A stretch of 64,000 nt of DNA from Quercus robur (taxonomy: Eukaryota > Streptophyta > Magnoliopsida > Fagales > Fagaceae). Positions 12,684-23,100 of this stretch are shown one piece after another. The notes under the pieces were generated by a model. The model ran no database searches and was not told where the DNA came from. It was given only the letters and a program-made list of their open reading frames with translations. The stretch covers positions 44,368,843-44,432,842 of the forward strand of contig NC_065538.1 of NCBI RefSeq assembly GCF_932294415.1, given 5' to 3'. The position numbers and the translations under genes were made by a program. Every line of letters starts with the position of its first letter. Within the stretch, counting starts at the first letter, position 1.

Positions 12684-12739
12684 AACACTAAAAATACGCC
12701 ATATATATAGATGAACATTAGTGGTGGAAATGATGTATA

Positions 12740-13610
12740 AAGATTTTCAGTCTTCCTAAACTCGTGGAAATTAAGGTTCACAACAATGACCTTGAGAGGT
12801 TTGAATTGGAAGAATTAAATCGTCATTATCTATGTTAACAGAGAAGCATATATCCGAGCTCAACTTGCTTCCTTTAAAAAATCTGAAAAAGCTAAATCTA
12901 GATATGCCAAACTTAACAGAAAAGTGGCTTCATGACCATCTTTCTAGACTTCCAGTCCTTGAGACCTTACGCTCTGTTTGTTTCAGTAACGACGTTTTCT
13001 AGAAAACGAGTCATTTTTCAAGAAGTATTTTTTATAAAACTATTTCATTTTCCAATGTTTGGTAGCAACTTTAAATGAGTTGAAAAACAACCTCCTAACT
13101 TCCCTTATTTAGCTTGCTATGAGATATAGTTGTTTTCCAAAAAAATTTAATGGAAAACAATCTCTAAAAATAAGCCTTACTTTTTATGTTGACCAAAGAT
13201 AGTTTTTTTTTTAACTCATATTTTTTTATGCTACCAAACACTGGAAAACATGGAAAACTATCTTTACACAAAATTTTCCATTAAAACAAACAGAACGTTA
13301 GAGATAACTTCTTGTTATATGCTGAAAGGAATAAAGATTTCAAGTTGTCATCATCATCTTAAATCATTGGGATTGTCGTCATGTGACAATATGGTAGAAG
13401 TCATGGTTGATTCTCCTATATTATGTGGACTCTCATATTATGGCAATACTAGCAATATATCTATTTCCTTGAATGCTTCAAATCTGTTAGAAGTTAAGTA
13501 CTTATGTGGTTCCGGCTATCGTTCCTGGAATGCTGAAAGGATTAAATTCCTCTCAAAGATGGGAAATTTAAAAGTATTCGAATTGAGTAGTTTTTCATTT
13601 AAGGGATTTC
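12740..13610 (+). pseudogene. F-box/LRR (FBD-like) gene fragment, frameshifted and split by a MITE
   Basis: Readable pieces in order are LPKLVEIKVHNNDLERFELE near 12,755-12,815; then, after a small frame change, KHISELNLLPLKNLKKLNLD and KWLHDHLSRLPVLETL up to 12,969; then EITSCYMLKGIKISSC and LKSLGLSSCDNMVEVMVDSP after 13,298. The Leu spacing and CDNM/ILCGLSYYG wording resemble the LRR part of plant F-box/LRR or FBD proteins. Start, F-box and C-terminus are absent. The pieces either side of the 328-bp MITE join in phase when the MITE and one TTA are ignored. Confidence 0.65.
12970..13297. mobile_element. MITE (328 bp, TTA target duplication) inside the LRR fragment
   Basis: The ends CGCTCTGTTTGTTT and, inverted, CGTTCTGTTTGTTT are flanked by TTA on both sides (12967-12969 and 13298-13300). 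The interior is AT-rich with AAAACGA and GGAAAA(C/T) blocks. TTA duplications suit PIF/Tourist-type elements. Confidence 0.75.
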
Positions 13611-13645
13611 CTTATTTGATTATATATCTTATTCCTAAAGTATTC

Positions 13646-13914
13646 GGCTTGGTTTTTTTTTTTTTTCTTTCTGCTGACAACCTGTAGAGGTGGAACAATG
13701 GTGAAGGAGCAATGGTGGAGGAGACAGAGAGAGAGAAACAGAGAGAAACGTTTTTGGGTTTAGAGATAGGTTTAGAATGTAATAAATGAGGGTAATTAAT
13801 GAGATCCTAATAAGAATATTTGTAATAATGAGAGTCTTTTTTTAACCATTGGATCTACTTAAATCCAATGGTTTAAAAAATGTGTAACTTTAAAGAGTTA
13901 CATCAGGTGTAACT
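13646..13914 (-). repeat. Right terminal inverted repeat of the Pack-MULE-like element
   Basis: Inverted partner of 12,397-12,683, ending AGGTGTAACT. Differences from the left arm are substitutions, a short insertion near 13,778 and a changed GA/CT tract, so the arms are diverged and the element is not very recent. Confidence 0.75.
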
Positions 13915-14206
13915 TGAACCTATCTCATATATATATATATATATATATAAAACCGAAGCTTTTGAAGCTCCCAAAAATTTCCACGTCAGCATAATATTTA
14001 TTAAAAAAAAAACATAAACACAAAAAGAAAAACTTTTCTTAAACCCAAAAAAAAAAAAAAAAAAGCCTAAACGCAAAAAAAAAACTTTTCCAAAAACAAA
14101 TAAATGCGAAACCCAAAAAAAAAAAAAAAAACATAAACGCACAAAAAATCTTTTCCAAAACCCGATAAATGCAACCAACCTTCTTCTTCCTCCAAAACGT
14201 AGACCC

Positions 14207-14465
14207 ATGCTTTGCAGTTCCTCTTTCTTCTCTATTTCTCTACCCTCTCCTTCCCCAAAACCCAACACTAAAAATAAATCTCGCCCAGAAGCCATACCCA
14301 CAGTGCCAGGTCCGAAATTGAAAGAAGGCATCACCGATCTTTCCATGGTGCTACTCACAAGGACCGATCTCCACCTTTGAGCGCTGACGACAGCCATCAA
14401 AACCTGCCCCTTATACTCCGGCTTATTCAGCCCATTGTATATTTCAATTATGTCAGTCGGCAAAG
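14207..14465 (+). pseudogene. Exon-like fragment with transit-peptide-like N-terminus, in-frame stop
   Basis: From an ATG at 14,207 the frame reads a Ser/Pro-rich stretch (MLCSSSFFSISLPSPSP) followed by RPEAIPTVPGPKLKEGITDL. It then meets a TGA at 14,378-14,380, is readable again through ALTTAIKTCPLYSGLFSPLY, and ends at a GT donor (AAAG|GTAACC). It looks like a first exon encoding a plastid-type transit peptide. I do not recognise the protein. Confidence 0.4.
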
Positions 14466-15439
14466 GTAACCAAAATTGATTAGGAATTCATAACCCTATA
14501 TTATATTTTGATTATAATCCATAACCCTAACCAAATTTGATTAGGAATCCATAACCCTATATTATATTATAAATAATATTTTTTTTGGGATAATTTGTTA
14601 CAATGCAACTCACAGCTGAAAATTTGTATTTTACATTCTCTCTTCTGAAAATTTTTTGCTCGCTTTATAATTCTGAATTTTTATTGCTCTCTTTATAATT
14701 CTGATTTTCTATTCAGTTTTTTTGGATTTAATTTTTTGAATTTTTATTTGGGTTCATGTGGCTACCGCTTAAAAACTTGATTTTAGTGTATAGTTTGTGG
14801 ATTTAAATTCAAAATTCATAAGGAATTTTAAATTCTAATTCTTTGAGATTGTGTATTTGAAATTTTTTTATGATTCATATGTTAGATTTGGGTCTGGAAA
14901 AATTATATCTCCATGTTATGACCATGATGCACCTAGCTAGCTAAGTTATTTCATTTTAGCTGAGCACTAGACAATGCAAAATAAATTCATATTTCTCATG
15001 CCTGTTTCAATTCTTATGGCCCATGAATGCAATAATTGTTATGGAATACCAATAACAGTATACCATTATGTTGGGGCCTCTTATGTGTGAAATGAAAGTA
15101 ACACTATAAAAGGCCTTTCCAGTACTCACACCCTGAGATGAATAGTCTCCCATGGAAAACAACGCTCTGGTAGAACTTGGAAGTCTTCTTGAAGACAAAA
15201 CTGCAATTCATATCACCAAAAATTTATGATTCATATGTTAGATATTGGGATTGGTATTGATGGTGAGATAGGTTTATATAGTAGAAAACAACATTTAGAT
15301 AGTTTTGGTAATAGTTGATAGTATTGTACAAATGTTTTTTTTTTTTTGCTGCACTATTGTAACAATGATTTACCATATTGATTATTAGTCTCTGGACTGG
15401 TGTCACTTTGGAGCTTTAGGGGCCTCTGTTGGGCTGCTA

Positions 15440-15628
15440 TTGTTGTGGACTAGAAGAGTAGTAGAGAAATTTGATGGGGCTGTGGGAAATTATTCAGTTT
15501 ATGTAAGTTTAGATCAATACAAGTCGGTGTTTCAAGTCGTGCCTATGGTCCCAATTCTGAGCATGACAAATATGTGGGTTTGGTGGAGTCTTGGAAGAGA
15601 TTTTGATATGATTCCGTTTGAGAAGTAG
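15440..15628 (+). other. Short ORF of unknown origin inside the Helitron-like element
   Basis: A 62-aa open frame (ending WWSLGRDFDMIPFEK) has ordinary amino-acid composition and no recognised domain. It may be a captured exon piece or chance. No promoter or splice evidence was identified. Confidence 0.2.
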
Positions 15629-17308
15629 GTTTGATTTTTTTAATGATTTATTTCATGGTGTGTTTGTGCATTAAGATTAGAGTTTTTTACCCTTAATAAC
15701 TTCAAAGGAATCAAAACTTTTATAAAGTTTTATTATTTTACTTAAAAAGATGATTCCCTCTTAAATTTGATGGAAGCCATGCGATCAAGTTAATAAAACT
15801 CTCTTAATTTTGATCAAGAGTGTATGTCAATTGTTTATGAAGTGAAACGACTACTATTGATAATGGTTTCAATAGATTAATATATTTTTCATAGTTTGTC
15901 AACAGATTAATATTCATAGATTTTATATTGCCATGGAGATCTGCTGGCAAAATCACATGGTAACATACTTACATAAAAATTAAATGAATAAAAAAGTCAA
16001 TATGTAAATCTTCTGCAAAACAATTGAAGATTTCTTAAATGAACATGTATAATTATGTGTGAAAATGCTCCACATGCGAGGCTGTACTAACACTAGCATA
16101 TATATAGTTTGAATGGGGCTCTCTTGATTTTCCTTATCTTATTGAGGTAACTGAAATATTTAACTTTCTCATCATCAATGCAAAATTTCATAGTAAATTT
16201 CTTCTCTTTGGTTATATTAGTCCTACCTTTGTATTGCTTTGTTCTATTTATTTTTTTATTATTTTTTTAAATCATTTATTTGTTTCTTTTGTTACAATTT
16301 ATATTGTGCTGAGGTTAAGGTGTACATGACCATATCTGCATTACAACTAATTTCACATCATGTTTTCCTAGCTTATAGAGGGTTGAGACCTAGAAAATTG
16401 CTAAATTCCCAATACTAGGCTGCATCAGGAATAGCAAAGTTGGGGTCAAAGATACAACCTTTTCATCAAGGTAAACATATTACACATGTTTTTATTATTA
16501 TTATTATGAACAAAAAAAATTAAGAACTTATTATTGTCACTATCCAGAATAATTTGTGCATCATGTATCTTAAAGAGCTTAATTGTGATCATAAATAAAG
16601 CTGTCTTTTTAATATATATTGGAAGACTCTTGGGTATCATGGTCATAATTTCAAACCCATTGCTAAGGACAGCTTAGTGGTTCAACAGCGCCTAGTGGTT
16701 TGTCAGCTAATTGATGCAATGAGTTTCATAAAAATCTGCACTACACTACACTGCACTGCACTGTTGAATTTCTCTTCTATTAATGTTTCTTGAATGTTAG
16801 TTGAAAATCAGATTCTTATTGTTTTGCTAGTAGGGATCTGGCATTTTGTTATTTAGGTTATTTGGTAATACAACTACAAGACAAGGACAATCAAGTATTT
16901 ACCAATCTCTCCTTTATTCTGTATTGTTTCTTGCATATTTATTGGTAATATGTTTCTAGAAATAATTTGAAATTGGAATGTGATTGCATATTTAAGTTTC
17001 TTAGTTATCTCAAACTTGGTTTATGTTTGGTTTTATTGTTTCATTTCAAGATTGCCATTGTTTTTACTACCTCTATATACAATTTGTGTTCTATCAAAGA
17101 ATCATGTTTTTTTAATTTCTATATTGCATATTTTTATTCTAAAGTTAGTATGTGGATGCTATATCGTGTATTTGCCAAAACCTTTTTTTAGTCATGGGTA
17201 TTTTGATAAAACAACAAAAGTACGTATTCTTTAATATAGCAAAATTACAAATTTGATTTTTAACTTTTATATGTTGTAATACATTTCTCAACCTGTTCTA
17301 TTGCTAGG

Positions 17309-17463
17309 CTTACATTGGTGATACTTCAAATGAATATAACAGCAACTTATCAAGTGAACAAGATAGTGATTCTACAAAGTTTCAAAAAGTTGATGTTCAA
17401 AGCAATGAGCAACTCACACCAACTTATCCCAAAAGGACATATTCAGTGACTACTACGAAGTAA
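17309..17463 (+). pseudogene. Terminal-exon-like fragment inside the Helitron-like element
   Basis: After an acceptor-like TTGCTAG at 17,302-17,308 there is an open frame reading AYIGDTSNEYNSNLSSEQDS and ending PKRTYSVTTTK then TAA. It is Ser/Asn/Asp-rich and low in Leu, like a disordered C-terminal tail. The gene of origin is not recognised. Confidence 0.35.
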
Positions 17464-17901
17464 CAAAGGAAGAAGATACAAAAAAACACATTAAAGTTGT
17501 CTTTCAATTTATTTGAAATATTGATTAAGTAGTTCTTTAAATTTGGGTTTCATTCATTTAATGGATAATTAAAGATGCAAAGGAGTTGATTTTTCATTTT
17601 AATTTAAACTTAAGTTTGATTTCTATTTTTCATTACGTTATTTATTGTCTCATATCAAGGATGGGAAACTATGAAATTGGAATCCGAATGTGCAATAAAT
17701 GAGGAAGAGAAAAAGAATAGTTTACATCTTTATACACAATAGTTTTCCCATTCATCGCATGGGTTAGCGACTAGTTTATTTAAAAAATTAACACAATAAA
17801 AGTAATTTATTCAAGCACACTCTAAAGAGATGATTGAATGATAACACATTGTTTTGGAATTGGTTTATAGATATGATAAAGATTTGCATTTTGATAATTA
17901 A

Positions 17902-18103
17902 GGGCCTATTTGGAATCCGCTTATTTTGCTAAAACTGTAAACTTTTTGCTGAAAGTACAGTACATAAGGGTAAAAATTAGTTGAAATAGTACAGCGAGAC
18001 TCATGAATAGTACCAAAAAGTATAGTGAGGCTCATAAATAATTGCAAAAATAAGTTGAATAGTAAAATAAGCTTGCTTTTTAAACGGGTGCCAAATGCGT
18101 ACT
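17902..18103. mobile_element. Short MITE (about 200 bp)
   Basis: The left end reads GGGCCTATTTGGAATCCGCT, followed by TATTTTGCTAAAACTG. The right end, inverted, reads TACGCATTTGGCACCCG and then AAGCTTATTTTACTATT. Interior repeats of ATGAATAGTACCAAAAAG type are common in MITEs of woody plants. The exact ends and target duplication are unclear. Confidence 0.55.
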
Positions 18104-20161
18104 AAATTTGACAGTGTGAAGAAGAGAGTAGTTGAAATTTTGATTAACCACTAATTTACTCTAAAACACGGCTAAATGCCCCTAGAATGAATCTGTTGCT
18201 TTTTGCCTTCTTTTGAAGTAATCTCTCCGCGTACGAATTACATATTCATTGAGTTGAAAAGTTACTTAAAGTCACATCTCTTTGTCTATGTAACTTGTAA
18301 TAAATTATTGGATATCTGACTGATGACTTCAAACTTTTTTTTTCTTTTTTTGGTGAGAGTAGAGACCATTAAACAAACTTCTTCGAATGTGTAAGTCAAA
18401 CTTTGTCAAAAGTTTTGTGGAGAAAAAAAAATACAAAGATGCATACTCTTTTTTTTAGTAAACAATTCTTTGTACTTATTAGTTGGTGCATTTTTAATAT
18501 ATTTTATTTTAACTTGATATTTACAACAATAAGTTCAGAAGTATTTGAGTCATTTTTCTCATAATAAAAGAGAGTAGACTATATCGTACATTAGCCTTTT
18601 CCATTGTAGACCATTGTTATTGCTTACAAACTTTTGGTCACTTCTTTTTTGTGGGTGTATTGGGGCACGGCTGCACATTCTATTCCCAATTACTCCTTCT
18701 TTTTTAATAATTATTACAAGTGGATTTCAAATTCTAGTTCTCATAAAGAAAATCAAACAATGACACTATACTACAAAATTCTTGACATCCTTATTGTCAT
18801 TCAGTGATAAGATTTAATATGATCCATAAAATTCTTGACATCCTTATTGTCATTCAGTGATAAGATTTAATATGATCCATAAAGATCAATATAATTTCAT
18901 CTTGAACTTGGTATTATTTTGGATTTTAAATTTAATACACTGGTAAATGCATCTAATTACAAGGCACGTGGTATGCATGGACATCTAAAAGCGGAAGGTT
19001 ATTGAAATCAAACAAACCAAATATTGTCTTTTATATATAGAGGTAAAGTTAAGAGAAAGCTCAATTAGAATTTAAAATTAAAATCCAATTTTACACTATG
19101 TATCTAAATTTAGGTAGAAACTACACCATAATTATTCACTTAAATTTGTGTCATGTATCCACTAAAGTTTTTTTAATTCTTGTGTCAAGTGAATTAATGA
19201 GTACAAAAATATTAATAATCTAATATTAACTATATAATTTATAAATAAATAAATTATCACATATGCTCAATAAAAATCACCACGCAAGAAAGATTACCAC
19301 ACGTGCTATCTTATTAAAAATTAGAAGAAAAAAAATTATTATAAGTAATACTAAATTTAGGTAAAAATTTTAATATGTAGCTAATTATATTTATTTTTTC
19401 AAAAAAATAATATGACTAATTATTTATATTTTTATAATAAAAATTATATTTAATTTTAAGTGTATCCATTTGTATACATGTATTACATGCTATTTTTTTT
19501 AAGGAAGAATTATTTATATATTTATAATAAAAATTGTATTTAATTTTAAATGCATCTATGTGTTTGCATAAGTTACATACTAGTTTTAATAATATTCAAC
19601 CAATACTATAATATGAGACCAGACTGCAACTTATAATTTCATAAGCTATTCAGCAAAAACAAATACACCCAGAAAAATACATTCATTCGGCCATTTTTTA
19701 ATTGAAGTGATACCTCAAAATCATTTTCATTCTAAGAAATGTAACTAATAAGGCTCCTAAGCCAAAAAGAGAAACAATAAAAGCATAAAATGAAAGAGAG
19801 GGTAGTTCTAAGCAAGAAACAATAAGCAAAACAAGCAACGACTACAAATTATAGGCCAATTACAAACTTAAAATCATGCAGAGAGAATGAACTTGATAAA
19901 TATAGGCCAATTACAATTGCTATAACAATTTTGAATTGGGTAGAATTTGATAAGTTAGAACAGACAACGGGGAAGATGACAAGAAACCTAATAGATTAAT
20001 ACAAACTGTTCTTAAAGTAGAGATACTATTCAATTTACCTAAGAGGGAATAATTACAATTTTCTCCTCAAAAGCTAAGTTACAATAGTGGCAGCACACAT
20101 AATCTGAGCAACAATATGCATTCTCTCCTGCAACCTCAGCTACTCAAATCTTCAGTACATA
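18104..20161. other. AT-rich intergenic region downstream of ARF3
   Basis: No gene was recognised. It contains a 53-bp tandem duplication (18,776-18,881) and a pair of diverged roughly 75-bp direct repeats near 19,425-19,585. The part close to 20,100-20,161 probably belongs to the ARF3 3' UTR. Confidence 0.5.
18776..18881. repeat. 53-bp tandem duplication (2 copies)
   Basis: Two copies of a unit beginning AAATTCTTGACATCC and ending ATGATCCATA are directly adjacent and look identical. Confidence 0.9.
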
Positions 20162-23100
20162 TCATAGTTCTTGAGACAATATTGCGGAGTTCCCTGCAAA
20201 ATAATATCAACTTTATCAGCCATAGAGGCATGAAATTACCTAGACTTTCAATTAATCAGGATTCAGGATAAAGAAACTTATGCCTGGAAAAATAAAGGCA
20301 AGTCCAAAATCATCTACTTGTCTACTTGATAATAAGAATAGTAGCATGGATTATTATGGATCATTTGTTCTGACCCAGAAATTAAACCAAGTATCCTATA
20401 TGCACAATCGCATAAGACTTACTTCAAATCAGATAGTAAGATTACCACCATGACATTTTAGCATGAGCCACCCCTAGATCTGCCTTTTTTTGGTGAGCCT
20501 TACACCATAACAACATGTGTCATATGCCACTCAAGATGAGCAAAAAAACTCACTTCAGGATGCTTACTGCCTAACACCCCCCAAAACATAATATCATCAA
20601 TAAATGAAAATGACCAGTTGGCACTTATTGCCATGGATCATCTCCAAAAAGAATCAACCTCACCATCCTTATAAACTACTTTCCATCATTTCCCTAAACA
20701 ACTGAGAAACCCTTCAGATCAATTTCAGCTCCAACCCATAATCAGATAATCACACCACCAGTCAAGCTTAGTAGACCAATTTCCCATTTACATCACTCCA
20801 CTGCTTGCAAAGATGCAATTCCTACCTTACATGTTACAACAGTAGAACACAATGCAATATCAAAAGGTATATCTTCTACAGCATAAGAGGTTGCTTACTT
20901 TGGTAGAATTGCTTCCAATAGCCTGTGTCATCAACAGAGGCTTTGGATGGAACTGTTCCCCAACATGTTGGCAAATAAGAAGCACCAGGATTCAATGACA
21001 AGGAAACTGGAGTGGGGTTGTCCTCTGTATTTGCAGCATCTTTTTCCTCCGTCAGTGAAAACCCAAAGAGTCTGCAGCTACTTTTACATGAGGAAACTAG
21101 ATCTTCACTGCCCCCAAATGTGGATCGGTTTGCAAAAGGAGGAAGTGAAATACCCAGTTGATTATGCTCGAAACCAGAAGAATTCATGCCTCCCTGATCT
21201 TTCTTACAGAAGCTGTGACCAGAGTGTGAGGATGGTGTGAGCTTACCACCAATTGTTTCAGAAACAAGCAAATTTCGGTTACTAATTCTCTGCTCCTCCA
21301 TATTATTGAAATTATACACTGCACTTAAGTTTGAAATGGGATTAATTGCCTGCTGGAACATTAACACAGAAGATGGAGATGAAACTTGCATAGATGGGGC
21401 AGATGGGTGCATATAGGCATTATTGCCCTGCATCATGGCAGACCATCCCTTCCGTGAGTTCGGCACTTTAACACCATCAAAGATTCCTAGGCTACCATTG
21501 TCATGAGCCTCATTTGTGGCTGGAGCTCTTCCATATGGAGAGCTTGGAAAAATTTCTTGACCTTGCAAGACCTTACGGAATTGGAAAGATTCACCAAAGC
21601 CTGTGCCTTTATAGGAGAGATCAGAATTCACAACTGGGTTTCTAACACCATCTCCCATTCCAGCAATCACAGAACCATTTGAACCAGGAAAACACCTCCT
21701 TGTTTCAGATGGACGATGGTTCTGAGTATCAATACCATCATAATGGGAAAAACCCAAAATTTCTTGACCTTGCAAGACCTTCTGGAACCTTGAAGATTCC
21801 CCAAAGTCTGATGCTCCAATCCCATCTGTTAGAAACATCAAGACCATTCAATCATGTTACATGGAAAAGGAAAAGAAAAATGGTTATGAATAAACTCATA
21901 ATGCAAAAGAACCTACTAGGAACTGGAAATTCCAGTTTTGCTGAAGGCAAACCGATCCTGGTCCTCTTTGAACCAGATGCCATCAAGCTACTGGAACTGG
22001 AAAGAGAACCAGATGGCTCAATTTCCCATGGAGAGACCCTGTTATGCCTGGTCTCTATATCATCCCACCGTACCTGCAAAAAGAAGCCAACATTGTTTGC
22101 TACCTTCAAATCTAACAATTTCTTCAGGAACATCTCATATTAAAAGTAAGAATGGTTACAACACAGACAACTCAGATGCAAGAGCATCCAAACAAACATA
22201 TGAAGTGCTCCAAACGTTGACAAACTTAAAGAATAGCATAAATTCTGATGCATGGGCTAGTGATTATTAGGCATAAAATTTTAATACAACTTAGAAGTAA
22301 TCCAATAATGATCAAAGTCAATATCAATCAGAAACCCACAAACTATCCCATGGGACACTACAGAGAAATTCTTCGCCATAGATTTAGAGCTGCCAGTCTA
22401 TAGCATGTTAGGAGGGGAAGAAGGGAAGAAGAGCTTTAAGGACCTCCTAAAGCACAAAACATCTTTAAGTTAAAGCTGGAATTTCAAGCTTTAGCATTAA
22501 AGCTCTTAGTGCATTGCTCTAGCTTTTAACATAAATAATGAATTCACAAAAAATGCCCATGCTTATGTCTTAAAATGACTCTGAATGCCCCACCAATTTT
22601 GAGAGAGAGAGAGCAAATAATTATTATTATTATTATTAATCAAATAAACATTGGCCGTTAATTGAATTAATTGATTTCAAGTATGAAAATACAAGCACTT
22701 TTATCATGTGATGCAGCAGGAAGCAGAAGGAAATATTGATTTTAATTTAGTTTTTCAAAAAAGAAAAAAAAAATTGGAGTCAATTGTATTCTATTTTAGG
22801 AATTAGTAGTTACAGTAATTAGGTTTATTAGTACCATCTTAAGAGTCATTGGTATTTTGTAATTCAATAATTGGGATTTCACATATCGTTTAGAAATTAG
22901 GTTTCCTAAGTCAATTAGAATTAGGTTATTAGTTTATATAAGCCTAATATTGTACTCCTCTAGAGACGGATTATTTTAAAGGTGAATAAGATTTCTCTTG
23001 AAATTCTCCCAATGGTCTGGTGCTGAATGTTAGAAATAAAAGTGTATGACTAAATGATTAAATTTACCATATCTCAATAACTTAAGCTTTTGGAACAATC

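Larger units (their letters stand above)
12397..13914. mobile_element. Pack-MULE-like element with about 270-bp terminal inverted repeats
   Basis: The left arm 12,397-12,683 and right arm 13,646-13,914 are long inverted copies. Both begin AGTTACACCT (reading inward), continue with AACC(A/G)TTGGATTTAAGTA, ATTATTACAAATATTCTTAT and CTAAACCTATCTCTAAACCC, then a CT-rich block, CACCATTG, CTACAGGTTG and an A-run ending ACCAAGCC. Long inverted arms around a host gene fragment are the Pack-MULE pattern. No transposase is present. I could not find a 9-bp target duplication; the left flank is a microsatellite. Confidence 0.65.
13923..17774 (+). mobile_element. Helitron-like element (3.85 kb, non-autonomous)
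   Basis: The 5' end TCTCATATAT follows an A. The 3' end is CTAG followed by T, preceded by a short hairpin (CCCAT...ATGGG at about 17,748-17,762). TC...CTAG ends, a 3' subterminal hairpin and insertion between A and T are the Helitron signature. The interior has no Rep/helicase ORF but has exon-like fragments near 14,207-14,465 and 17,309-17,463. The start could be off because it lies in a TA microsatellite. Confidence 0.6.

Noticed and set aside
12515..12781. 88-aa minus-strand ORF rich in Arg-Glu
   Set aside because: Produced by the CT/GA tract in the Pack-MULE-like arm.
13903..14463. 186-aa minus-strand ORF
   Set aside because: Runs through poly-A/T tracts (poly-Phe) and the TA microsatellite. 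The plus-strand reading with a donor site is more gene-like.
21679..22270. Plus-strand ORFs of 110-154 aa over ARF3 exons 9-10
   Set aside because: Antisense shadows of ARF3 coding exons.
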